64,000 nt of DNA from Prochlorococcus marinus str. MIT 0919 (lineage in GTDB: Bacteria > Cyanobacteriota > Cyanobacteriia > PCC-6307 > Cyanobiaceae). Location: the NCBI RefSeq assembly GCF_027359375.1, contig NZ_CP114779.1, forward strand, positions 868,001-932,000, given 5' to 3'. Under the pieces are notes generated by a model. It was not told where the DNA came from, did no database searches, and was given only the letters and a program-made list of their open reading frames with translations. Each line of letters starts with the position of its first letter. Position 1 is the first letter of the stretch. Of the stretch, positions 1 through 8,700 are shown piece by piece. The translations under genes and the position numbers were made by a program.

Positions 1-636
1 CTTTCCTTCTGCTAGCAATTTAATTTGTTCAGCCTTGCACGAACCATCAATAACGCCCATTCCAGTCGTTAATGCATAAGCTCTTTGCTCCCCAGTCCCA
101 TGAGTATCATCTCCAATTGAATATGCCACTTTTGCCATTGCAATTGTATCTTCTCTAGTAATACCAAGCTCCTCACTTCCTTCTTTAATAAACACACCTG
201 CTAAACAATCAGCCTGTAATTCATGGTTAGGTACTGGCAGTCTAATGCCATAAGCATTTTGAACTGCATGAGCAAATTCATGAGCAACTACATATGCAAC
301 AGCAGAAGGGCCAAACTCTTCTTCAAAACCTTTAAGTTGGGATGGAACTAAAAATATCGTATTTGTACTCCCGCAATAGGAGCTCCCTCCTACTTCTTCG
401 CCACTGAGATACGAACCACATCCACCATAAACTATTCTATTTGCTGAAATTGAGATTACTTGAGGAGGGTTGCTTGTAATCCCCTCATTTGCTTCCCAAG
501 CTTGTATAAGAAATGATGTGGTCTTTTCTATTTGCTCATATACCTTTGCGTTTTTTATTTTGTCAAAAGTGTTTGCAGAGATCTCCAGAGGGAAAGAACA
601 TATTAAAAATATTGAGATCATTAATGGCTTAATCAT
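1..636 (-). CDS. Putative secreted zinc metallopeptidase (YpfJ-like), C-terminus cut by window edge
   Basis: The minus-strand frame is open from an ATG at 634-636 to base 1 without a stop, giving 212 residues; the 3' end lies outside the window. Residues 1-21 form a signal peptide (hydrophobic ISIFLICSF, likely cleavage after ISA). The zinc site HEFAH is at residues 119-123, and HELQADC at 138-144 supplies the distal Glu ligand; a GTGEQRAYA stretch follows near 180-188. This HExxH plus ELQADC layout is that of the neutral zinc metallopeptidase family typified by YpfJ. Two Cys pairs (73/88 and 144/200) could form disulfides, fitting an extracytoplasmic enzyme; this is inference. It starts 37 bases after the end of the minus-strand TPR-CHAT gene and could be cotranscribed with it. 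The substrate is unknown. Confidence 0.8.
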   Translation of the reverse strand, partial: MIKPLMISIFLICSFPLEISANTFDKIKNAKVYEQIEKTTSFLIQAWEANEGITSNPPQVISISANRIVYGGCGSYLSGEEVGGSSYCGSTNTIFLVPSQLKGFEEEFGPSAVAYVVAHEFAHAVQNAYGIRLPVPNHELQADCLAGVFIKEGSEELGITREDTIAMAKVAYSIGDDTHGTGEQRAYALTTGMGVIDGSCKAEQIKLLAEGK

Positions 637-673
637 AAAACAAATCTAGATTTCTCCAATAATAATATTTTTC

Positions 674-3600
674 CTACCATTTAATTGGTCTCCAGTCTCC
701 ACTTAATTGAAACGCTGCCCAAACATAAGGATGCCTATAACCAGGAATGGAGTGATTTCTAAATTCTTTTTGAGTTGCCGCCAAAGCATCTGCTCGTCCC
801 TCTCCTGCTTTGAGCTTTTGATAAAACTTTTTCATAAAGGATGCTGTTGCTCGATCATCTACTTTCCATAGAGACAACAAACTAGACCTTGCACCTGCTA
901 CAGCAATGGCACGTTTGAGACCATAAACACCTTCTCCAGATTGGATATCACCTTGACCTGATTCACATCCTGAGATGACTACTAATTCAGTCCCTTGCCA
1001 ATCAAGCTTGGTAACTTCTAACGCTGTTAAATACCCATCGTCTTTAGGGTTGGCTTCTGGTTCATTGGCACCAGCTAAAACAACGCCACTTCTTAGTAAT
1101 GGATTTTCATTTTCCGGAATTCTTCTAACTTCACTAGCGCCCAATAAAACAGATGCGATTTCATTTTCTCCTTTTTCTTGATCAGCTCGGAAATAAGCAT
1201 GACTAGCAATATGTAAGATCTTGGGTGCTTGTTGTTGTTCTTGTACTGCTAAAGCTGTTGCTTTGTTCTTGGTTAATAGTTGAGCCTTGGTGAGCTTGGC
1301 AATTGTTTTGCCTTCTTTAGCAGTTCCAGGCAATGGAGACCAAATTAAAGAACCTAAATCACCAGAGCGTTGTTGAGATGGACCACTAGCAATCAGCTCA
1401 GACTCTTGTTTACGTGGAAAGTCTTTACTTAAATTGAATGCTGGATTAGCCACAACCAGTGGTTTTTGTTTTGTTGGTTTTGAGGCTTTCGCTAGATCTA
1501 GTAGTTCACGGCCAGTCGTGAGTAGACGTATATCAATAGCCTCGCCGAGGAGTTGATCATTTTTATGAGAACTCAGTGCAGCAAAAGGAATACGGTTGAG
1601 TTCTGCATCAGGTGAAAGAAATAACGTCTCTGCATCGCCCATCGCTTTGGTCAAAGGTTTGACAACTAAAGCACCAACTTCGTTCCATAACTCTTGTGCA
1701 TCTGCTAGACCTTGTTCTGATCCAACCAAAGCTTGTTGAATTTTTTGTTCTATTGGAGTAGCCAGGCCTAAATCAACACTTTCAATCTCTCCATTTGGTT
1801 TAAGAAGAAATGCCTGATAACGTGCCTCGCCCCAATTCTTAACCTCTATGGCGTCATCATGATTATCAAATTTAAAAGGTCTAAACTTTTGATATTCAAT
1901 TAACACTGAATTAGAAGGCATTACCTTTGCAACCTCTGATGTTTCTATGATTCGCGCTTTCATTTCTGGCAATAAGTTATAAAGCTTGAGTTCAATCCTC
2001 TCTTTTTCATTGTTAAGTTCCTTGATCATCTGAGCATCCTTCACCCTTTTAGAAGCAAGTATATTTGTTACCCTTTTTATTCTTTCTGCAAGTGGGAGAT
2101 GTGGTCCATCTAAAGAAGCGAACCGACTTTGTCTTCTTTCTATTTCTTCAAGTAATCCATGCCTATTAATCCGTGCAAAAAATGCCAAGTCCTTTCCATT
2201 TGGATGAATATTCGAGGCTGAAAAAATAGCCGCATAAGATATTCCTAAAGTATCTACAAAACTATTCCTTTTCGACAATGGAATATATGGCGCTTGTTCT
2301 TGTATTTGGATAAATTGCATTCTTAAACTTCTACGTAAATAATGATCAGCTTGCTCATAATCTTTATTATTAAAATGAGCCATTGCAAGATTTATTATTG
2401 GTTGAATCAAGATTGAGGCTGATTTTCCGTATAATTTTTCATAACGCTTAACTGACTCTCTAAGCAGTGGGAGTGCTTTTTCGTTCTTACCTTGCCACCA
2501 ATATGCTGAACCCAAGCCTCCAATCAAATATGGATCAGTATTTTGAGCCCCAGATTGATTTTTTTGTCTATTATATAGACGTTTTAGTATTTTCTCTGCC
2601 TTAAGAAAATCATTCTGCTTAAAAGCAATAGATGCCAATGAAATTTGACCATTTAAGGTCATGGGCTTGATAAGTTCCTTTGCCTTTTTAAATTCTTTTA
2701 AATCTATATATGTATTAATTAATAGGTTTATGGCGTTTGCATAATAGTAATCATTATCTTTTTTTATTGCAGACAAAATTCTTATTGATTCCTGAAGTCC
2801 TTCAACTGCTTTCAAGTCATTCCCATAAAATAAATTCAATCTAGCCTGACTATAAAGAATAATCGCTGCAGCATATGTATGCTTTTTTTCATTGTAATTT
2901 GCTTGAAGCTTTAATTGATTTATTAAATTTGGTATTTCTACATAATTATCATTATAAAAGTATAAATATAGAATAGCTCCTGTCGTATGTACTATTTCGT
3001 CTGAATTACCTATTTCCAGAACTTTTTTATAATCAATAATAGCTCCATCAAAATCTCCCAATGCTTGCTTACAATAGGCTCGATTCTGAAAAGAATTGGT
3101 GAATGTGGGGTCAATCAAAATAGCATTAGATTGATCCTCAATGCAACCTACGAAGTCTTCTAAACTTATTTTTGAATGTCCACGATTGTTGTAGAGGAAA
3201 GGATTATTTGGATTTAATTCAATCGCTTTAGAAAAATCATCTATTGCTCCTTCAAAATCTTCGATAATATTCTTTGTATGCCCACGATTCCAGTATGAGT
3301 TAGGATCATTTGGATTTAATTTAATCGCTTTAGAATAGTCTTCTATTGCTCCTTTAAAGTTTCCTAAAATACCTTTTTCATGTCCTCTAAATTGATACAA
3401 TTGATCTTCATTAGGGTCCAAATCGATTGCTTTAGAGTAATCACTTATTGCCCCTTGATGATCTCCTAGGCTTGCTTTATTACTTGCACGACTAGAATAG
3501 TAAGAAGTTTCTTCAGGTTTTAATTCAATCGCTTCAGAATAGTCTTCTATTGCTCCTTGATGATCTCCTAGTTGCTGCTTGTTGTATCCACGAACTGAGT

Positions 3601-4369
3601 AGTAATAAGCTTCTTTAGGTTTTAATTTAATAGCTTTAGAGTAATCCTCTATTGATCCATGGTGATATCCCAAACTCAACTTGCTATAGCCACGAGCTGA
3701 ATAATAATTAGCTTCTTCAGGTTTTAATTCAATCGCTTTCGAATAGTCGTCTATAGCATCTTTATCATCCTTTAGCTCTGCCTTGTTCGTTCCTCGAGCA
3801 TAATAAGAATAAGATTGATTTGGGTTAATTTCAATTGCTTTAGAATGATCATCAATAGCACCTTGATGATCATTTAGAAGTGATTTGATATATCCACGAT
3901 TATTGTAGGGTGCATAATTTTTGGGATTTATTTCTATAGCTTTTGAGTAATCATCTATTGCACCTTTCGAGTCTCCAAGTTTTTGCCTAGTTTTTCCACG
4001 ATTAAAGAAACTCCAATAGAAAGAATCAGCATTAAGTTCAATTGACTTAGTGTAATCAGCTAAAGCGCCTAAAAAGTTTTTCTGATCAAACTTGATGATT
4101 GCACGGTTATGATATGCCTGCCAAACGCTAGGATCAAGCTCAATTGTTTTGTTGAAATTCTCTAGGGCGCCAGGATAATCCCCTGAATTTAATTGTTCTA
4201 GTCCTTGATGCAGGTAATAATCTGCACTTTCTTTCGGGCTTTCTGAAGAAATAAACACTTCAGGGATTACCTCTGCTACAAAGGCGCCATCCATTGCCAC
4301 TGGAACTAGCAAAGCTGCAATCAGTACTAAGCGACGCATACCGGAAAATGTCTTATTGAAGTGTGGCAT
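674..4369 (-). CDS. TPR-CHAT domain protein (caspase-like protease fold), predicted exported or membrane-anchored
   Basis: A 1231-residue protein. Residues 11-35 (MRRLVLIAALLVPVAMDGA...) are hydrophobic and look like a signal peptide or anchor. About 12 TPR units of the 34-residue type follow (core GAIDDYSKAIELNP) to about residue 450, then further helical repeats to about 690. The C-terminal third is a CHAT domain (caspase/HetF-associated with TPR). The candidate catalytic His is H1057 in IASHAYF and the Cys is C1135 in ISGCESG; the domain ends with WAAFQLSGDW. CHAT domains are clan CD-like cysteine peptidases, but the substrate here is unknown. The paralog at 5775-9065 starts at the equivalent of Met11, so the true start may be at 4339. 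Its CHAT half is about 90% identical to that paralog apart from a 20-residue insertion near residue 1070, while the TPR parts are of different families. Confidence 0.85.
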   Translation of the reverse strand: MPHFNKTFSGMRRLVLIAALLVPVAMDGAFVAEVIPEVFISSESPKESADYYLHQGLEQLNSGDYPGALENFNKTIELDPSVWQAYHNRAIIKFDQKNFLGALADYTKSIELNADSFYWSFFNRGKTRQKLGDSKGAIDDYSKAIEINPKNYAPYNNRGYIKSLLNDHQGAIDDHSKAIEINPNQSYSYYARGTNKAELKDDKDAIDDYSKAIELKPEEANYYSARGYSKLSLGYHHGSIEDYSKAIKLKPKEAYYYSVRGYNKQQLGDHQGAIEDYSEAIELKPEETSYYSSRASNKASLGDHQGAISDYSKAIDLDPNEDQLYQFRGHEKGILGNFKGAIEDYSKAIKLNPNDPNSYWNRGHTKNIIEDFEGAIDDFSKAIELNPNNPFLYNNRGHSKISLEDFVGCIEDQSNAILIDPTFTNSFQNRAYCKQALGDFDGAIIDYKKVLEIGNSDEIVHTTGAILYLYFYNDNYVEIPNLINQLKLQANYNEKKHTYAAAIILYSQARLNLFYGNDLKAVEGLQESIRILSAIKKDNDYYYANAINLLINTYIDLKEFKKAKELIKPMTLNGQISLASIAFKQNDFLKAEKILKRLYNRQKNQSGAQNTDPYLIGGLGSAYWWQGKNEKALPLLRESVKRYEKLYGKSASILIQPIINLAMAHFNNKDYEQADHYLRRSLRMQFIQIQEQAPYIPLSKRNSFVDTLGISYAAIFSASNIHPNGKDLAFFARINRHGLLEEIERRQSRFASLDGPHLPLAERIKRVTNILASKRVKDAQMIKELNNEKERIELKLYNLLPEMKARIIETSEVAKVMPSNSVLIEYQKFRPFKFDNHDDAIEVKNWGEARYQAFLLKPNGEIESVDLGLATPIEQKIQQALVGSEQGLADAQELWNEVGALVVKPLTKAMGDAETLFLSPDAELNRIPFAALSSHKNDQLLGEAIDIRLLTTGRELLDLAKASKPTKQKPLVVANPAFNLSKDFPRKQESELIASGPSQQRSGDLGSLIWSPLPGTAKEGKTIAKLTKAQLLTKNKATALAVQEQQQAPKILHIASHAYFRADQEKGENEIASVLLGASEVRRIPENENPLLRSGVVLAGANEPEANPKDDGYLTALEVTKLDWQGTELVVISGCESGQGDIQSGEGVYGLKRAIAVAGARSSLLSLWKVDDRATASFMKKFYQKLKAGEGRADALAATQKEFRNHSIPGYRHPYVWAAFQLSGDWRPIKW

Positions 4370-4434
4370 CGATACTTGGAATCAGTTCAAAAAACTGGAA
4401 CTACAAGAAGGTATTCAAATAAAAATTTGCATTT

Positions 4435-4671
4435 TTGATTTTGAAATTACTCAAATCATTTCTCTCTTCCAGTCTTTCAGTTGCTTGTCTAATAGGCCTA
4501 GCAACACCTTCTTATGCAGGTACTTGCATTGAAACTTCTCCTGGAATAACGAAGTGCTGGTCCAGCAACGGTGGCTCTTCTACTACTATTGAAACAAGTC
4601 CAGGTGTCTATAACTATTATGGGACCGATTCCAAAGGCAATTCAACTAGAGAAACATATATTCAGTGGTGA
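4435..4671 (+). CDS. Small secreted peptide of unknown function with duplicated ETSPG motif
   Basis: A 78-residue frame starting at TTG (4435; a second TTG lies at 4441). Residues 1-28 are a good signal peptide: basic start, hydrophobic SLSVACLIGLA, and an SYA cleavage site. The mature part is about 50 residues, rich in Ser, Thr and Gly, with two Cys. It contains an internal repeat, IETSPGITKCW and IETSPGVYNYY. I do not recognise the family. It is transcribed divergently from the minus-strand TPR-CHAT gene, with only 65 bases between them. Its last codons and stop run into a duplicated copy of the 3' end of the other TPR-CHAT gene. The non-ATG start and short length make it less certain than its neighbours, but the clean signal peptide argues that it is real. 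Confidence 0.6.
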   Translation: MILKLLKSFLSSSLSVACLIGLATPSYAGTCIETSPGITKCWSSNGGSSTTIETSPGVYNYYGTDSKGNSTRETYIQW

Positions 4672-4840
4672 TTAGAGACCAATTAAGTGGTGATTGTGGA
4701 ATCACCTTTCCTCTTCCAATACTGATTAGATAGATTAAAGAAAAGAGATGGAAGAATGAGGTTTCATTCCAACTCCATTCCAACCATCGAGTATCGCTAA
4801 GATTACAGACTATGACTGAACCTAACTACTGGCTAATGAA
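4661..4840 (+). repeat. Duplicated segment: tail of TPR-CHAT gene, spacer, and 5' end of EVE gene
   Basis: Bases 4661-4840 align without gaps to 9033-9212 (constant offset 4372). From 4679 to 4840 I count about four mismatches in 162 bases. The segment carries the sequence encoding the last residues of the CHAT protein (RPIKW plus stop), the whole intergenic spacer and the first nine codons of the EVE gene. Homology stops abruptly after the ninth EVE codon. This is a dead copy left by a duplication or recombination event. Confidence 0.9.
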
Positions 4841-4853
4841 CAAATGCATTTGA
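4812..4853 (+). pseudogene. 5' fragment of EVE-domain gene (first remnant)
   Basis: The ATG at 4812 begins MTEPNYWLM, matching the start of the intact EVE protein at 9184 (MTEPSYWLM). The frame then diverges and ends at a TGA after 13 codons. The match includes the upstream spacer, so this is a duplicated gene start and not a chance resemblance. Confidence 0.8.
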
Positions 4854-4889
4854 GTGAGGGAAAACGATTGCAAGGAATTTGCAAAATCC

Positions 4890-4910
4890 ATTCACACACT
4901 ATTCACACAT
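4890..4910. repeat. ATTCACACA direct repeat pair (copy 1)
   Basis: Two ATTCACACA units sit 11 bases apart just after the first EVE remnant. Related copies occur at 5547-5568 (two units, 11 bases apart) and 5670-5678 (one unit). Copies 1 and 3 each follow an EVE remnant and a CAAGG-containing stretch, so the motif belongs to the duplicated debris. Function unknown. Confidence 0.6.
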
Positions 4911-4912
4911 TT

Positions 4913-5395
4913 TCAAAGGAAAGAAGGGTCTAAAAGTGATGGTCTATAAGAAAGTAAGAAAGGTCTTTGTTCACTCTTAACTGCAGTAATTACATCTTCT
5001 CCTGTGTGCCAAATCCATTGTTGTTGAGGCGATCTTCCGTCAACATCAACGCTTGTTCCAACAGGAGGACCAAAACGATGTCTTAAGCCCGCCAATACTT
5101 CCGTCATGTTTTCATAGTCCATTTCATAAGCAAGCTGTTTTAACCCATCCTTGTCTTCAACACGAACACGAAGACTATTCACAGGTAACCCGCTCATCTG
5201 AAAATCTCTAACTTCAAAAAGACCCCTATTTAAATCTTCTTGAACAGGAGTCAAGGAAACTCCAAGATGGCTCTCTACACTTGAGAGATCCATCCCCCAC
5301 GACAAACCTTCAACACAAGCCATCACAGATTTAGGCGTTAATTGAATAAACAAAAGCAGAACTGCTATAGCAACGTAACTAAAAACCTTCATCAT
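4913..5395 (-). CDS. Predicted secreted protein of unknown function
   Basis: A 160-residue protein with an N-terminal signal peptide (MMKVFSYVAIAVLLLFIQL, probable cleavage after VMA). The mature domain begins with GLSWGMDLSSVESHLGVSL. A W-G-M-x(5)-V-x(3)-L-G pattern of this kind is common in small periplasmic or envelope proteins, but I cannot name the family. It contains Trp, Arg and Pro-Pro (RFGPPVG) and no obvious catalytic motif. It lies between duplicated debris on both sides and is flanked by the two TPR-CHAT genes, on the same strand as the first one. With the 78-residue peptide and the metallopeptidase it makes this a cluster of exported proteins. Confidence 0.7.
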   Translation of the reverse strand: MMKVFSYVAIAVLLLFIQLTPKSVMACVEGLSWGMDLSSVESHLGVSLTPVQEDLNRGLFEVRDFQMSGLPVNSLRVRVEDKDGLKQLAYEMDYENMTEVLAGLRHRFGPPVGTSVDVDGRSPQQQWIWHTGEDVITAVKSEQRPFLLSYRPSLLDPSFL

Positions 5396-5546
5396 CTAAA
5401 TGCGATTGCGTCTTTCTCCAAAAGAAACTAGTCGGATTTAGAGGAGAAGCCTATGTTTTATGAGCTATCAAACTTAAAATGGTCAAAACCTCCTAATGGG
5501 GAAAAGCCCTCGCTAACTGATCTCTTTAAAAGCCAGTAGCGATCTC

Positions 5547-5568
5547 ATTCACACATTATTCACACACC
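5547..5568. repeat. ATTCACACA direct repeat pair (copy 2)
   Basis: Two ATTCACACA units 11 bases apart, as at 4890-4910, here placed before an EVE remnant. TTATTCACA inside it resembles the E. coli DnaA box, but the AT-rich background and the presence of only a few copies make that unsafe. Confidence 0.55.
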
Positions 5569-5591
5569 GCAATTCCTGTAGATCCCTTGAT

Positions 5592-5633
5592 ATGAATGAA
5601 CCTAACTACTGGCTAATGAAGTGTGAACCTTGA
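5592..5633 (+). pseudogene. 5' fragment of EVE-domain gene (second remnant)
   Basis: The ATG at 5592 begins MNEPNYWLMKCEP and then stops. It aligns with MTEPSYWLMKSEP of the intact EVE protein at 9184, so this copy reaches four codons further than the remnant at 4812. It is the third copy of this gene start within 4.4 kb. Confidence 0.75.
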
Positions 5634-5774
5634 TTAATAGCAAGGTATTAGAAGAAATCTCAAAAATCTATTCACACATTTTCTCTAACCCAAAATTGCA
5701 CTGATGCATTCAATAAAACGTCCAAGGCAAAAATCACTAAATTAAAGAAATAACTGCAAAGATCTCAATACCTG

Positions 5775-8700
5775 ATGCGCCCTTTTGCCCTAGCTCTAGC
5801 TTTGCTAATGCCAGTGGCAATCGATGGTGCATTATTAGCTGATGTTGTTCCTGAAGTACTGATTGCTGAGAAGAAAGAAGAGTTAGGTCTTGATGACCTT
5901 GATCGACTTACAAAAGAAGCTGAGGAAGCAGAAGAAGCTGGTAACTATCAAAAAGCCTTAGATATTTTGGAGAAGATTCTTGCCATAGAGAAAAAGGAGT
6001 TGGGGGTTGAACATGCAGATGTAGGTGGAACACTTACTTGGCAAGGGTGGATCTACCTTGAGCAAGGTAAATACGACAAGGCCAAGCCTCTTTTATTGCG
6101 AGGTTTAGAGATTACCGAAAAAACCCTCGGTCCAGAACATCCATATACAGCAACTACACTAATTAACTTGGCTTTGCTTTATAACAACCAAGGCCTGTAT
6201 AGCAAAGCAGAACCGCTTTATTTGAGAGCTTTAGCGATTGCTGAGAAAACCCTCGGTCCAGAACATCCAGATACAGCAAGGAGCCTCAATAACTTAGCTT
6301 CGCTTTATAAGAGTCAAGGTTTGTATAGCAAAGCAGAACCGCTTTATCTCCGAGCTTTAGCGATCTATGAAAAAGTACTCGGTCCAGAACATCCATATAC
6401 AGCAACGAGCCTCAATAACTTGGCTGCGCTTTATCAGGAGCAAGGCCTGTATAACAAAGCAGAACCGCTGTACCTAAGAGCTTTAGCGATTAGAGAGAAA
6501 ACCCTCGGTCCAGAACATCCATCTACAGCAAGGAGCCTCAATAACTTAGCTTCGCTTTATAAGAGTCAAGGTTTGTATAGCAAAGCAGAACCGCTTTTCT
6601 TGAGAGCTTTAGCGATCGATGAAAAAACCCTCGGCCCAGATCATCCAGATACAGCAAGGAGCCTCAGTAGCTTGGCTTTGCTTTATGAGAATCAAGGTTT
6701 GTATAGCAAAGCAGAACCGCTGTATTTGAGAGCTTTAGCGATCTATGAAAAAGTACTCGGTCCAGAACATCCATATACAACAACGAGCCTCAATAACTTG
6801 GCTTCTCTTTATGGCAACCAAGGTTTGTATAGCAAAGCAGAACCGCTTTTCTTGAGAGCTTTAGCGATCAAAGAAAAAGCACTCGGTCCAGAACATCCAG
6901 ATACAGCAACCAGCCTCAATAACTTGGCTTTGCTTTATAAGAGACAAGGCCTGTATAGCAAAGCAGAACCGCTGTACCTAAGAGCTTTAGCGATTAGAGA
7001 GAAAACCCTCGGTCCAGAACATCCATCTACAGCAAGGAGCCTCAATAACTTAGCTTCGCTTTATAAGAGTCAAGGTTTGTATAGCAAAGCAGAACCGCTT
7101 TTCTTGAGAGCTTTAGCGATCGATGAAAAAACCCTCGGCCCAGATCATCCATCTACAGCAACGAGCCTCAGTAACTTGGCGAATCTTTATGTGAGTCAAG
7201 GTCTATATAGCAAAGCAGAACCGCTTTTCTTGAGAGCTTTAGCGACTAGAGAGAAAACCCTCGGTCCAGAACATCCAGATACAGCAAGGAGCCTCAATAA
7301 CTTGGCTTCTCTTTATGGCAACCAAGGTTTGTATAGCAAAGCAGAACCGCTTTATTTGAGAGCTTTAGCGATCAAAGAAAAAGCACTCGGTCCAGAACAT
7401 CCAGATACAGCAACCAGCCTCAATAACTTGGCTGTGCTTTATGTGAGTCAAGGCCTGTATAACAAAGCAGAATCACTTCTTAAAAGGAGCCTAAAAGCAA
7501 GTCTCACATTGATTCAACGAGAAGCTCCTTATTTGATTCTTTCCGAACGACAAGCTTTTCTTGAGTCTAATCACAATCCCTTTAAACTCTCGCCTTCATT
7601 AGCTAAGAAGACAAAAGCTGGCTTAAAGCTGGCCTTATTCTCAAGGCTCAACCGACAAGGTTTATTAGAAGAACTCGAAAGACGTCAATCTCAATTAGCT
7701 AGTTTGCCAGGACCTCAACAAGCCATTGCTCAAGAATTACGGCTCGTCACACAACAACTTGCATCGAGGAATTTAAATGATGAGTTACGTCAAACTCTCA
7801 GCAAAAGGAAAGAGGATTTAGAACGCAAACTTTATCGTTTACTGCCAGAGCTAAAACCCCGTATTGTTGGAGTTAACCAGATCGCTAAAGCGATTCCTCG
7901 CAATAATTTGTTAGTCGAATATCAACGATATGAGCCATTTGATGGCACAAAACCTGATGGTGAGGAATGGGAAGAAGCTCGCTATCTAGGTTTAATCCTG
8001 AATCGTAAAGGGGAGATAGAAGCTATTGATTTAGGCCTTGCCGAACCTATAGAAGAAAAGACCCAACAAGCATTAACAGCTTCAGAACAAGCTTTAGCAA
8101 ATGCTCAGGAGTTATGGAAGGAAGTTGGAGAATTAGTTATCAAGCCTTTAGCAGAAGCAATCGGTGATGCTGAGACATTATTTATTTCTCCAGATGCAGA
8201 ACTCAACCGTGTTCCTTTTGCAGCACTCAGTTCTCATAAAGATGATCAATTACTCGCTGATGCTGTCAACATACGTCTACTAACAACTGGCCGTGAACTA
8301 CTAGATCTCGCTAAAGCATCAAAAGCAACAAAACAAAAACCACTGGTTGTGGCTAATCCGGCATTCAATTTAATTAAAGACTTTCCACGCAAACAAGAAT
8401 CTGAACTGATTGCTAATAGTTCATCCCAACAACGTTCCGGTGACCTTGGTTCGTTGACTTGGTCTCCATTGCCTGGAACTTCTAAAGAAGGAAAAGCCAT
8501 TGCCAAACTCACCAAAGCCCAACTATTAACTAAGAACAAAGCAACAGCTTTAGCCGTGCAAGAACAAGAAGCACCTAAGGTCTTACATATTGCTAGTCAT
8601 GCTTACTTCTTACCAGATCAAGAGAAAGGAGAAAACCCATTGCTAAGAAGCGGCATTGTTTTAGCTGGTGCAAACGAACCAGAATCGAACCCTGATGATG

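Larger units (their letters stand above)
5396..5774. other. Gap with duplicated debris and no intact gene
   Basis: This 379-base gap holds no convincing gene. It contains an imperfect hairpin (5510-5519 with 5534-5542, one bulged base), the second ATTCACACA pair (5547-5568), the second EVE 5' remnant (5592-5633) and a third ATTCACACA unit (5670-5678). The promoter of the downstream TPR-CHAT gene must lie in its right end, but I could not identify it. Confidence 0.6.

Noticed and set aside
5556-5567. TTATTCACA as a replication-origin DnaA box
   Set aside because: It belongs to duplicated debris, occurs only a few times and lies far from dnaA or dnaN.
5940-7451. Tandem repeats considered as a CRISPR array
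   Set aside because: Units are 126 bases, in frame and coding for TPR motifs, with no spacers.
8246-8539. Minus-strand frame inside the TPR-CHAT gene
   Set aside because: Antisense shadow of the CHAT-coding strand; no independent features.
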